Positions 1 through 9,081 are shown, counted from the stretch's first letter. The stretch: 35,497 nt of DNA from Strigomonas culicis (GCA_000482145.1 AUXH01000139.1:1-35497), one strand, 5' to 3'. Notes: generated from the sequence alone by a model not told the origin. Numbers and translations: made by a program.

Positions 1-590
1 ATATATATATATATATATAAAGCTCCACCTTCTATGCTCTTCACTTACACACTTTTTTTTTATTTTTCCATACTTTCTCATGTCTTTCCTTGTTTTTGGG
101 ACAAAAGAAAAAAGGAGGAGGAATGAAAACACTTTCAACGAAAAAAAAAACACATTTTTTTTCCGTTGAGTTCTTCGTTTCTTTCATTCCTTCTATGTGG
201 GGGTTTTAAAAGCCGTGTTGGCATAATATGCTTATTGCATCTTTGACACATAAATACATTTTTTTTTTATTGAATCATTTAATCTTCTCTACTGTATTTA
301 TGTACGTACATATGAAAGCCGCACTTCTTAGCAAACAAAAAGGAAAGAAACCGCACTATTGTTTCTATATTTTGTTTATACACCAATACGCATCCAATAG
401 AGGTTGGAGAAAAAAAAAGGATCCCCGATCAGCAGCCGCAATCGAGATGTGCATATTTGTATGTATGTGTGTGTGTGTGTGTGTGTGTATACGCTGCTCT
501 CTCTCTCTCTCTTTATTTTTCTTTTGCTCTGTCCTCTCTATTTCTGTGAAGAAGAAAACACATCCCCGCAACCCCCCACCCTTTCCCTCC
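1..590. other. AT-rich spacer upstream of the first gene
   Basis: No credible gene is seen here. The segment opens with an (AT)n run at 1-19, then poly-T and poly-A tracts. It holds a (TG)n run at 466-488 directly followed by (CT)8 at 497-512. It probably contains the 3' UTR of an upstream gene lying outside the window and the 5' UTR of the gene at 591. An upstream in-frame ATG at 228 exists, but the stretch from 228 to 590 is AT-rich, low-complexity and unlike the coding sequence that follows. Confidence 0.7.
497..551 (+). promoter_or_regulatory. Spliced-leader acceptor for the poly-Q gene
   Basis: A (CT)8 run and further T/C-rich sequence end at the first AG, 550-551. Trans-splicing here gives a 5' UTR of about 39 nt and makes ATG 591 the first start codon. 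Confidence 0.6.
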
Positions 591-854
591 ATGTCCGGCC
601 ACCACCACGCGAACGACCCCAGCCTGACGCAGAACCAGGGCAACACCCTCGGCGACCGGCCCTGCGTGCGTCAGAGCAAGAACTACCGCGAGGGCGTCTC
701 CGGAAACGCGATGAAGGATATCATGGGGCAGGGCGAGCTCAAGTGGGACACCACGCAGACACAGGGCTGCTACCAGGGCGGCAGTGTCTACGACCACGAC
801 ACACACGACAACCGCGCCCGCAAGGGCCAGTTCGACCAGGGCTCCCACTATAAC

Positions 855-889
<35 letters not shown>

Positions 890-901
890 ACAGCAACAGG
901 T

Positions 902-934
<33 letters not shown>

Positions 935-1121
935 GCCGCCGGCGCAGCAGTACGACAATATCTTCGCGAATAACAGCGCACCGGCGCAGCAGCAGCAACC
1001 GCAGCAGCAGCAGCAGCAGCAGCCGGCCGCCGGCGCGACGTCGGCCAGCACCGGAAAGAACTTCCGCCCTGGAGCCGGGTACGCTAACAAGCAGACATTC
1101 AATATCTTTGGTGGCAACTAG
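591..1121 (+). CDS. Poly-Q hypothetical protein with two NIF motifs
   Basis: This encodes a 176-residue hydrophilic protein of unknown function. The start at 591 is chosen because it is the first ATG after the trans-splice acceptor at 550-551 and because GC-rich coding composition begins there. The N-terminal 85 residues are polar and rich in G, Q, H and D. Glutamine runs begin at residue 89: 15 Q, one V, then 10 Q. A third mixed Q/P stretch follows near residues 133-145. Two short related motifs flank the last Q-rich part: DNIFANN, and FNIFGGN at the very C-terminus. No transmembrane segment or signal peptide is visible. The repeated NIF-type motif and low complexity suggest a disordered protein that could bind partners through short motifs, but this is inference. 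The CAG/CAA mixture argues that the Q runs are tolerated in the protein and are not only DNA slippage. Confidence 0.75.
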
Positions 1122-1891
1122 AATACACATGCACACAAAGAAAAAATGAAAGCAAAAATAAAAGATACATATATTATATAAATAAAGAAGAGAAGGTAAT
1201 ATGTGTAAACCTCTTCGAACGAAGTATAGAAGAGAGGACAAGAAAAGAAAAAAGGAAAACCAAAGAAACTGACAGCTGAAAGGGGGAACGGAAATAGAAA
1301 AAAAAATCTTCTTTTTCACTGTTTCACTATCCTCACTGTTGTTCTTTTGTTTCTTAACGGCTTTTTTTGTCTGGCTTTCTTTCAATTTGGTTCTTTGAGA
1401 ATATCTGAGAAGAAGAAAAACTGCTTTCCAGAAGTACTTATCCATAAAAAGCATGAAAATGATAATATGGAATGGAATGGAAAACAAAAGCAGAAGAAGA
1501 GAAATACATATAGATGCATATATTAGTATGTATGTACTTCATAATACGTCAACACCATCCTTCTTCTTTATTATTATTACTATACACTTTTTTTTATATA
1601 TTTGTTTTATTATTATTATTATTATTGTTCTTGTTGTTGCATATATAAAAATATATACATATCAGATTTTTAGATGTACTTCACTTTCTTCCCGTTTTTT
1701 TTTCTTAAATCCACCGTGACTACCAAGTGTTAACTGTCAAATAAATGATTCCCATCCTGTAGATGTATTGCATTAGAAGAGCAAACCTCTCCAGTCCATC
1801 CGGTGAAAACGATGATCTTTCATGGCTCCACACAATGTGCCTCTCTCCCTCTCTCTCTGTCTACACAGCAACAGCAGTGCCCTAGCTGCTC
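1122..1891. other. AT-rich intergenic spacer
   Basis: I see no gene. It probably holds the 3' UTR of the poly-Q gene and the 5' UTR of ADAT2. It contains T-rich tracts, an ATT repeat around 1608-1626 and several TA-rich stretches. Short open frames are low-complexity (I, F, K and Y rich) and lack the GC-rich third positions of the real genes. Confidence 0.7.
1841..1868 (+). promoter_or_regulatory. Spliced-leader acceptor for ADAT2
   Basis: A nearly pure C/T tract runs into CTACACAG, with AG at 1867-1868. This is one of the cleanest acceptors in the window and gives a 23-nt 5' UTR before ATG 1892. Confidence 0.75.
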
Positions 1892-2422
1892 ATGTACCAG
1901 GACGCCTACATGCGGGCGGCGCTGGAGGAGGCGGCGCTCGCCCTCGCAGAGGGGGAGGTGCCCGTCGGCTGCGTCCTCGTCCCCACCGCCCTCCACGAGG
2001 GCGGTGGGGTGGTGCGCGGCCGCAACGCCACGAACCGGCGCCACCATGCGCTCGCCCACGCGGAGTTCGTCGCGTGCGAGGCGCTGCAGCAGCAGCAGCC
2101 GCTGTCCGACTTGCGCGACTATACGCTCTACGTGACAGTTGAGCCGTGCCTCATGTGCGCATCGCTGCTGCTGTACAGCCGCATCGGCGCCGTCTTCTAC
2201 GGCTGCGCGAACCCACGCTTCGGTGGCAACGGCTCCATCCTCGCACTGCACGACGCCGCGCGGAACGGCTTTGCCGCGGAGGACGGGTGCGGGGATGGTG
2301 AGGGTGGCGGCTACCGCAGCGAGGGCGGCCATCGTGCGGACGAGGCAGTAGATCTGCTGCAGCGCTTCTACAAGCGGGAGAATGTCCATGCCCCGGCGCA
2401 TAAGCGGCGCCGGAAGGAGTAG
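1892..2422 (+). CDS. ADAT2: tRNA-specific adenosine deaminase subunit ADAT2 (TAD2)
   Basis: This is the predicted catalytic subunit of the heterodimeric tRNA A34-to-inosine deaminase, which acts with ADAT3 to make the wobble inosine. The 176-residue protein carries the cytidine/deoxycytidylate deaminase zinc site: H56-A57-E58 (zinc ligand and proton-shuttle Glu) and P85-C86-x-x-C89 (the two zinc cysteines). The core also has the typical AxxxGEVPVG region at residues 17-26 and ends of the NPRFGGNGS type near residue 110. The C-terminus is basic (KRRRKE). A basic tail of this kind is known to contribute to tRNA binding in trypanosome ADAT2, so I infer the same here. A Gly-rich linker of about 25 residues (near 130-150) separates core and tail. 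The upstream splice site and the first ATG agree on the start. ADAT3 is not in the window. Confidence 0.87.
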   Translation: MYQDAYMRAALEEAALALAEGEVPVGCVLVPTALHEGGGVVRGRNATNRRHHALAHAEFVACEALQQQQPLSDLRDYTLYVTVEPCLMCASLLLYSRIGAVFYGCANPRFGGNGSILALHDAARNGFAAEDGCGDGEGGGYRSEGGHRADEAVDLLQRFYKRENVHAPAHKRRRKE

Positions 2423-2587
2423 GCGTGAAATGCGGTGTACAGTATTTGAAACACGAAAAAAAAAGGAGATGATCCACGGTGAAAAAAAAAAGGAGTCTTT
2501 CCCTTTTTTTTCTTATGTTTGTGTTCATTCTTAAATCACTTGTTTGCATTGCGGTTTTCCCTTATTGCTATTGTTCAATGTGTATAG

Positions 2588-2627
2588 CTCTTCTTCCCTC
2601 TTCTTATTGTTTTCATAAACGTCATAG
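2588..2627 (+). promoter_or_regulatory. Spliced-leader acceptor for the 60-residue gene
   Basis: The T/C-rich tract from 2588 to about 2613 is followed by the AG at 2626-2627, giving a 5' UTR of about 50 nt. Its presence supports the short frame at 2678 as a real gene. Confidence 0.5.
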
Positions 2628-2677
2628 TATCATTAAACAATCGACGGAACAGATTAAAAAACAAAGAGAGAAATAAA

Positions 2678-2860
2678 ATGAGTGTCCTTCTCTTCCTTGG
2701 AAAAATAGGGTTACTTGTTTTTCTCTTGTATTTCTTATTCACAACGGTGCGCCTGACGTGTTGCATCACCTTCACCGCCGTCAGCCCGCAGGATAAGAGT
2801 GCCGTGCCCTTCAACACCGAGTACCGACAGGAGCTGTGGGATTGCGTTCAGCGATACTAA
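2678..2860 (+). CDS. 60-residue single-pass membrane microprotein
   Basis: This small protein of unknown function has a hydrophobic segment at about residues 4-23, followed by a hydrophilic C-terminal part with three cysteines in total (two adjacent, one near the end). It is credible despite its size for three reasons. A splice acceptor lies 50 nt upstream. The second half of the frame switches to strongly G/C third positions, like the neighbouring genes. The stop is followed at once by AT-rich spacer sequence. The N-terminal segment could be a membrane anchor, a signal peptide or part of a mitochondrial inner-membrane complex subunit; the sequence does not decide. I do not recognise a family. 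Confidence 0.6.
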   Translation: MSVLLFLGKIGLLVFLLYFLFTTVRLTCCITFTAVSPQDKSAVPFNTEYRQELWDCVQRY

Positions 2861-3540
2861 GCAAATGGAAAAGGGAAGGAGAAAAAGAATGAGCAACAGC
2901 AGCAGTACCACCACCATTACCACCATGCGGTCGAAAAGAAAACAATAGAGAAGATGAGCACAGTCGTATAAGCACTTACTTCGAAGTAAGCGGCAAGCTT
3001 GGGTATTCGGTGTGCACATCGATGGCGATCTTTCAACGATGTTGTTTCTTTTTTTTTCTTTTTCTCTTCTCTCTTAATAATTAAAACAATTATAATAATA
3101 ATAAAGGAGAAACAGTAAAGAAATAAAGAAAGAATTGTTTTAGACCTTCTCATTGTATCATATTAGTTCCCTTATGAGTGTTTTTTTTTTGTTTTGGATT
3201 GGCTTCATTATCTTTGGTTTTGTTTCTGTTTGCGCTTCATGTCAAAAACAACAAAACGCAAAAAGAAAAGGAAGAAAAAATGGGACTCAGGACAAAAACA
3301 GGATGCAGTAGCAGTACTTGACAAACAAGCATACCACCTTACCTCTCTCTCTCTCCCGCTCTCTCTCTCTCTACATGGTTCGTTTGCCATAACGAAGATC
3401 ATTAAAATAGAAAAGCATAAACAGTAATCTAACCGTTTTTTTTTCTTCAATCTATACATCCACAAATCGACAACAAAAAAAATCCTTACACCCTTCTACT
3501 TTGAAAAAAAAAACAATATAAACAAAACAAATTAAACATC
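2861..3540. other. Intergenic spacer with a 16-bp palindrome
   Basis: No gene is seen. The first 170 bases are less AT-rich than other spacers and contain a perfect 16-bp palindrome, CTTACTTCGAAGTAAG, at 2975-2990. The rest is poly-T, a short TAA repeat near 3096 and the splice tract for the transporter gene. Confidence 0.6.
3341..3397 (+). promoter_or_regulatory. Spliced-leader acceptor region for the transporter
   Basis: A (CT)n-type tract at 3341-3372 is followed by AG at 3396-3397, with another AG at 3423-3424. No AG occurs between 3425 and the ATG at 3541, so the acceptor must lie at or before 3424. The 5' UTR is therefore about 117-144 nt. Confidence 0.6.
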
Positions 3541-4989
3541 ATGAACGAAGAAGACCAACAGCGCCGCGCTCTCATTGAGGGCTTCATTAACATGTCCGAT
3601 ATGGAGGCCCTCCGCGATGAGGATGACAGCCGCATCTTCACGAAGAGCGGCGCGAACGCGAAGAACGCGAAGGGCAACGACTATGTGGTGATGGACGAGG
3701 ACGACATGTCGTCCGTCGGCCGCAAGGAGACGCAGGCCGGCGAACTGCGCGAGAACACCAGCATCTTCAAGTCCGCGTTCCATGTCTTCAAGGCAAACGT
3801 CGGCACGGGTGTGTTCATGCTGCCGACCTTCTACAAGGACAGCGGTTACATCCTCGCTCCTATTCTCGGGGTTGTCATTGGGCTCATCGTCGTGGACTGC
3901 ACGCATAACCTGCTGAACACCAAGACGCGCATCAACCGCCGCGACTGTACGACGTACTCCCAGATTGCGCACTACGTGTTCGGCCCCGCGATGGCGTGGT
4001 TCCTCTTCATCGCGCTCTGCCTCACGCAGTTCGGCTTCTGTCTCATGTACTCGCAGCTGGCGAGCGCGACGATGGACAACATGTTGGAGTTCAACACCAA
4101 GTCGCACTATCTGTGGGTCAGCCTCGTGCTGCTCATCTGCTTCCCCATGACGTGCTACTCGGATAACCTCAGCCTCCTCGGCATCGGCTCGCTCATCGCG
4201 ACCATCTGCGTCTTTTACGCGCTCATCAGCTGCCTCGTGCAGAGCTTGATGACGATCCACGCGAACGGTGGCATGTCGAAGACGTGCAACGCGAAGGGGA
4301 CCAATATCCCGGTGGGCTACTTCAACACGCTGGCGAACAACATGATGGTGCTGGAGGGCATTGCGGTCGTGCTGCCGGTGCACGCCGCCTGCACGCAGAA
4401 GCGGCTCATGTCACCGATGATCACTATTGTGCTCATCTGCGTGATTGCGTGGTACTTGATTTTCGGGCTCATCGGCTACCTGGCCTACGGCACGACGCTG
4501 ACGGAGTCGCTGGTGAACGTCATGGACCTCAGCGCATGGGGTATATCAATCCGCGTCTTCTTCCTTCTGAACATCATCCTGTCCTACCCCCTGCAGTTCA
4601 TGTCCGCGCAGCAGCTCATCGATGTCATCGCCAAGTGCAAGCCGCGCAGCTGGGTCGGCCTCGGCATCCGCCTGCTCATCAACCTCATCATCTGGGCGCT
4701 CGCCATGGCGATGCCGTCGTCGGCGGTCAACATCGTAGTGGCCTTCATCGGCGCGCTGCCGTCGTGCTGCATGGTGCTGCTCATCCCCACGATGGTGCGG
4801 CTGCAGGTCGACTACGCGTGTGAGCACCCGGACGAGCCGCGCGGGTCGTGGCATTATTGGAAGATGCTCTTCACCGGCAACGGCAAGCCCTGCACCTTTC
4901 TGCGCGCGCGGGGGCTCGTCTACTTCATCATCGGCATCCTCATCATGGTCATCGGCACCTACGCCATTGTGCTCGAGTACTTTGTTTAA
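3541..4989 (+). CDS. Amino acid transporter, AAAP (SLC36-like) family
   Basis: This 482-residue polytopic membrane protein is predicted to carry amino acids across the plasma membrane or a vacuolar/lysosomal membrane. About 75 cytosolic N-terminal residues (acidic, no signal peptide) precede a core with roughly 11 hydrophobic helices. The first helix carries the AAAP signature near residues 78-95: FKANVGTGVFMLP, matching the N-x-G-x-G-x-F/LxLP pattern of proton-coupled amino acid transporters. Other family-like features are VLEGIAVVLPV near residue 275 and the SYPLQF segment near 347, both typical of SLC36/AVT3-type proteins. Length matches trypanosomatid members (about 450-500). The substrate cannot be read from the sequence. 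Kinetoplastids encode many AAAP paralogues for arginine, lysine, proline and others, often in tandem, but this copy is single here. ATG 3541 follows the last AG without an intervening ATG in frame. Confidence 0.9.
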   Translation: MNEEDQQRRALIEGFINMSDMEALRDEDDSRIFTKSGANAKNAKGNDYVVMDEDDMSSVGRKETQAGELRENTSIFKSAFHVFKANVGTGVFMLPTFYKDSGYILAPILGVVIGLIVVDCTHNLLNTKTRINRRDCTTYSQIAHYVFGPAMAWFLFIALCLTQFGFCLMYSQLASATMDNMLEFNTKSHYLWVSLVLLICFPMTCYSDNLSLLGIGSLIATICVFYALISCLVQSLMTIHANGGMSKTCNAKGTNIPVGYFNTLANNMMVLEGIAVVLPVHAACTQKRLMSPMITIVLICVIAWYLIFGLIGYLAYGTTLTESLVNVMDLSAWGISIRVFFLLNIILSYPLQFMSAQQLIDVIAKCKPRSWVGLGIRLLINLIIWALAMAMPSSAVNIVVAFIGALPSCCMVLLIPTMVRLQVDYACEHPDEPRGSWHYWKMLFTGNGKPCTFLRARGLVYFIIGILIMVIGTYAIVLEYFV

Positions 4990-5720
4990 GAAGTGGATCG
5001 CTGCACCTAAAGTATACATAGAAGAGATAGTTTTATACAAGCGTATGTGTGTGGGGGTGTTATTTGAATTAGTAGGGAACATATATGATAGGCGACGGAA
5101 TGGATGCTTTTTCTTTTTTTTTGGAGAAGTGTCTTTTTGAATTATGTATAAATTTATAATTGTTCGCGCCTACGTACCCTACTCATACATTTATACTTAT
5201 GTTGACACCCGCACATATCTATCTATCTTTATATATATATATAAAAGGTGAAAAATATACTCTCTGCAATTGCAAAAAAAAAAAAACGTTTCACTTCTTG
5301 CAATGCGCCTTCGATGGTATTGTTTTTTTTTTTTTTAAGTGTTGAGGCAAATAAAAAAGAAAGAGAAAAAATGGTTTTTTCCTTTTGTTTTTGTATGGCT
5401 TTAGCATCCACTATTCAAAAGAAGGATCTGTGGGACTACAATATAAACATTATCAAATAATTGAAAAAAGTGGGGAAGTGGAAGAAAAAACTATATTTTT
5501 CGTTCCCTCTTTTATCATTATTATCACTACTTCTTAACTTCCTACAGAGAAGGAAAAAAAAAACAGAACAGAATAGAAAGATATAATACCTTCTTGTAAA
5601 ACAATTGCTCGATTACGTTTATACTTTTTTTTATTTGTTTGTCTGTCTTTTAATCTCAAAATGAAAAAAAAAAGAATTGAACACTAATCATAATAAGCAG
5701 AGTTCATCGGATGCACACAT

Positions 5721-5750
<30 letters not shown>
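5721..5750. repeat. Compound (AC)5(AG)10 microsatellite
   Basis: Five AC units are followed directly by ten AG units in the spacer between the transporter and the MRD1 gene. Confidence 0.9.
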
Positions 5751-5751
<1 letters not shown>

Positions 5752-6152
5752 TGGAAAAACGCATGAAAAGATGGAAGGAGAGAGCAGAGGTAGCAACACG
5801 AGGCAGTGAATACAAATTTTAAAGTGCTGAAAAGAATAGGGAAAACAAGTATACAAGAGAACAGAGTATCTATTACTTTTTTTTGTAGCAGGCATTGTAT
5901 CTTTCACTATAATTCCGTTTTTGTTTGTTTGATTGTTTTTTTTTTTTGTACCGTCGCACGTTTTCTCTCCTTCTCTCTTCATTTCCTCTCATTTCCTCTC
6001 CTTTGAGTTTACATCCTGTGATTTTTTTTGTTTTTTTGTAATGGAAATAATCGCTAAAAAATGGCTTCATATTGAAGCTTCTTGTTGCCCTATGTCTCTC
6101 TCATGTACACATTGTCAGAGTAAATATATACATCTATATACATATCTCACTA

Positions 6153-6194
6153 TCTCTCCCTCTCTCTCTCTCCCTCTCTCTTTCTCTCGTCAAG
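6153..6194 (+). promoter_or_regulatory. Spliced-leader acceptor for the MRD1-like gene
   Basis: A 36-nt tract of almost only C and T ends in GTCAAG, with AG at 6193-6194. This gives a 28-nt 5' UTR before ATG 6223. Confidence 0.75.
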
Positions 6195-6222
6195 AAAACG
6201 CAACACGTGTGTCTAGAGCACC

Positions 6223-9081
6223 ATGTCGCGCGTGCGAATACTCAACATGCCCCCCGGGACGTCCGAGGACGAGATCAAGACCTTCTTGCTGCAGAAGCTG
6301 CCGCCGCAGGCGCCGCCACTACACATCACGGACGTGAAGATCATCTATCAAAAAGGGCACACGCCCCCGCGCGCCGACCGCGCGGTGAAGACGGCGCCTA
6401 ACACAAAGATACGGATGGTCTTCGTCGGCTTCCGGACCTCGTCGGAGGGCCACTTCGTCGTGCGGCACTTCAACCACTCCTTTTTCCGCAGCAGCAAGCT
6501 CAAGGTCGAGACCGCGAAGGGGCTGCAGGACGTCGGCGAGACGCCGAACATGAAAGCGAAGCGCAGCCGTCTTGCCGCGGAGGGCGGCAGCCACAAGCGC
6601 GGCCGCGCGGAGGGGGACGACGGGGGGGACCAGGACGCCCCAAGCGCCGCGCCGCACGCGCCACCGGCGGCGGCGCCGGAGAAGGAAAGCAAACGGAAGT
6701 TTGTCGAGGAGCGGCTGAAGGCGACGGAGGGCCCGACGTGGGCGCAGGACGTGCTGCTCCCCGCCGACGCCGCGCCGCGCACGGAGGCGGACGACGCGGG
6801 TCCGAGCGGCCGCAGACAGACAAGCAAGGAGCTGGCCGCCGCCGCGGAAGCCGAGTGGATGGCCGGCGCGCGGGAGCGGCAGGCGAAGGAGGAGGAGGCG
6901 CTGCGGCAGCAGCAGCAGCTCGGCGCGGTCAGCGATGGAGACTTTTTGAACATGCTGACCGGGAGTACAACCACCCATACGACGAACCCTGTCAACAGCC
7001 ATGCTAGTGACGCGACGAGTGCCGGCGATGACCAGGCTCCTCCTCAGGAGGAGGCGCCGGACGGCCCGCCGGAGCCCCACGCGGAGGAGGCCACGCACGC
7101 CAAGCGCTCGCGGCCGGACGCGAAGGCGACCGCTGCAGATGCGCTCGCGAAGGAGGAGGAAGTTGTCGCGCGCACCGCGCGGCTGCGCCTCTCGAACCTC
7201 CCCTACACGGCGACCGCGGACGCGCTGCGGCAGTACCTCTGCTCCGCCGTCGGGCCGGTAGAGCACCTCCACGTGCCGCTGACGCGCGACACGAAGCAGA
7301 GCCGCGGCGTCGCCTTCGTGACCTTCGCGAACGTGGCCGACGCGCAGCGCGCGCTGCAGAAGCTGCGCGGCGCCATCTGGATGGGTCGGCTGCTCCGCGC
7401 GCGCGCGGCGGAGGCGGACCCGTACAGCGCCATGGTGCAGGAGCGTGAACAGCAGCAGCAGCAGCAGCAGCAGACGGGTGAGGATGGCGCGCCGGCGCCG
7501 CCCGGCCCCGGCGGTGTCGGCCAGGCGGGCAACTCCACCTTCAAGCGCGAGAAGCAGCAGGAGCTGCTGCGCGCGGAGCTGCAGCAGGGCGGCAGCCACG
7601 CCGCGAACAACACCCACACGATCCGCTGGAACGCGCTCTACATGAACAGCAGCGCGGCGGTCCGCAGCATCGCCGGCCGCCTCGGCATGGGCGACGACAC
7701 AACCGCGCTCATTAATGAGCACACGCGCGGCGCGGCCGTCCGCGCGGCGATCGCCGAGGCGGTCGTGAGCACGGAGGTGAAGCATGTGCTGGACGACAGC
7801 GGCCTGCAGCTCGACCTGCTGAACGATGCCACGCACCCCGCCGGCGGCGCCGCGGCGGCGCTCAGCGGCAAGAACCTTCTGCAGCAGCGCAGCAACACCA
7901 CTCTGCTCATCAAGAACCTGCACCTGAAGAACCCGGAGGAGGCCGCGCAGCTGACGCGGCTCTTCGCGCGCTACGGGGTGCTCGAGACGACCGTGTTCCC
8001 CGCCGCAGGCACCTTCGCCGTCTTCCGCTACGAGGTCGCGCAGGATGCACAGGTCGCCTTCACACGGCTCGCCTACAAGCTCTTCCAGAACGCGCCGCTG
8101 TTCCTCGAGTGGGCCCCGGTCGGCGCGATCCGCGACGACGCGGAGGACGACGCGGAGGGTGGCAGCGACACCTACTACCGCGACCGCATGAAGGCACTGC
8201 AGTTCGCGGAGCAGGAGCAGCAGGACCCGTTGGCCGCGCGCGCGACGGCGGAGGAGGACGCGGACGACGACGCGGAGGAACAGCGCCAGCGGCGCGCCAA
8301 ACTCAGCGCCTACACGCTCTTCATCTCCAACGTGCCCTTCGACGCGACGGACGAGGAGTTTTACGCCTTCCTCATGGACCTGTGCCCACGGCTCCAGCAG
8401 CCGGCGAACAGCACCGCCGCGAACGCGATTCAGTCCGTCAACTACCAGCAACGGAAGAGCGGTCAGCTCTTTCTCTCCGTCCGCAGCGAGGAGCTGCTGC
8501 TGTACTGCCTCAAAAAGTTGCACAACCGCAACTTCAAGGGCCGCGTCTTGCGCTGCGAGATCTCCAAGCAGACGACACTGCAGAAGCAGCAGCAGCAGCA
8601 GGAGGGGGACGGCGACGCGGCCACGAGCCACGCCGCCGTGGCGCCGGTCCCGAAGGCCAGCCGGTCGGAGGACGACGAAGACGACGAGGACCTCTACAAG
8701 AGCACCTCCGTCATCAAACAGCAGGCGGCGGCAGCAGCAGCGGCCGCGGCGGCCACGGCCACGAACAACAGCAGCAGCAGCAGCAGCAGCGCGGCGGTGC
8801 CGGCCGGCTGCGATCCGCTGAAGCTGATCATCAAGAACTTGCCCTTCGAGGCGACCGCGAACGACATCCGCGACCTCTTCGCCGCCTTCACGGAGGTGAA
8901 GAGCGTGCGGCTGCCAAAGAAGCAGCACAGCTTCACATCGCACCGAGAGAACAACCATCGCGGCTTTGCCTTCGTGGAGTTCCTCAGCGCGGGGGAGGCC
9001 GCCCGCGCCATGGCGGCGCTCTCCGCGACGCACCTCTACGGCAGGCATCTTGTGCTGCAGTATGCGAAGCTGGAGTCTTAG
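6223..9081 (+). CDS. MRD1: MRD1/RBM19-type multiple-RRM ribosome biogenesis protein
   Basis: This 952-residue protein has five RNA-recognition motifs, the number in yeast Mrd1. Approximate positions are RRM1 2-98, RRM2 319-396, RRM3 558-635, RRM4 697-785 and RRM5 866-950. RNP2-like strands are visible as RVRILNMP, LRLSNLP, LLIKNLH, LFISNVP and LIIKNLPF; RNP1-like strands include RGVAFVTF and RGFAFVEF. Between RRM2 and RRM3 lies the family-specific conserved linker (about 440-536). It starts with FKREKQQELL and contains WNALYMN and an EVKHVLDDSGLQLDLLND-type ending, closely resembling the Mrd1 linker. Mrd1 works in the nucleolus on the 90S pre-ribosome and helps release U3 snoRNA and fold the 18S region; I infer the same role. 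RRM1 is followed by a long charged, disordered insert (about 105-310). Short Q, A and S runs occur in the linkers. The first ATG after the splice site gives a start directly at RRM1, as in the family. Confidence 0.87.
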   Translation: MSRVRILNMPPGTSEDEIKTFLLQKLPPQAPPLHITDVKIIYQKGHTPPRADRAVKTAPNTKIRMVFVGFRTSSEGHFVVRHFNHSFFRSSKLKVETAKGLQDVGETPNMKAKRSRLAAEGGSHKRGRAEGDDGGDQDAPSAAPHAPPAAAPEKESKRKFVEERLKATEGPTWAQDVLLPADAAPRTEADDAGPSGRRQTSKELAAAAEAEWMAGARERQAKEEEALRQQQQLGAVSDGDFLNMLTGSTTTHTTNPVNSHASDATSAGDDQAPPQEEAPDGPPEPHAEEATHAKRSRPDAKATAADALAKEEEVVARTARLRLSNLPYTATADALRQYLCSAVGPVEHLHVPLTRDTKQSRGVAFVTFANVADAQRALQKLRGAIWMGRLLRARAAEADPYSAMVQEREQQQQQQQQTGEDGAPAPPGPGGVGQAGNSTFKREKQQELLRAELQQGGSHAANNTHTIRWNALYMNSSAAVRSIAGRLGMGDDTTALINEHTRGAAVRAAIAEAVVSTEVKHVLDDSGLQLDLLNDATHPAGGAAAALSGKNLLQQRSNTTLLIKNLHLKNPEEAAQLTRLFARYGVLETTVFPAAGTFAVFRYEVAQDAQVAFTRLAYKLFQNAPLFLEWAPVGAIRDDAEDDAEGGSDTYYRDRMKALQFAEQEQQDPLAARATAEEDADDDAEEQRQRRAKLSAYTLFISNVPFDATDEEFYAFLMDLCPRLQQPANSTAANAIQSVNYQQRKSGQLFLSVRSEELLLYCLKKLHNRNFKGRVLRCEISKQTTLQKQQQQQEGDGDAATSHAAVAPVPKASRSEDDEDDEDLYKSTSVIKQQAAAAAAAAAATATNNSSSSSSSAAVPAGCDPLKLIIKNLPFEATANDIRDLFAAFTEVKSVRLPKKQHSFTSHRENNHRGFAFVEFLSAGEAARAMAALSATHLYGRHLVLQYAKLES

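Larger units (their letters stand above)
4990..6222. other. 1.2-kb gene-free spacer
   Basis: This is the longest spacer in the window. It contains T and A homopolymers, a TA run near 5229-5243, an (AC)5-(AG)10 compound repeat at 5721-5750 and several pyrimidine tracts. The open frames in it (for example 5248-5460 and 5933-6337) are rich in F, K, S and L, AT-rich in all codon positions, and lack coding character. It probably holds a long 3' UTR of the transporter mRNA; a non-coding RNA cannot be excluded. Confidence 0.6.

Noticed and set aside
466..512. TG/CT repeats as a possible promoter or origin
   Set aside because: Such repeats recur in most spacers here and the CT part is explained as a splice tract.
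228..590. N-terminal extension of the poly-Q protein from ATG 228
   Set aside because: It crosses TG and CT repeats and the likely splice acceptor at 550-551, and its composition is non-coding.
5248..5460. 70-residue frame in the long spacer
   Set aside because: It is encoded by A and T homopolymers, has no acceptor of note and lacks coding-type composition.
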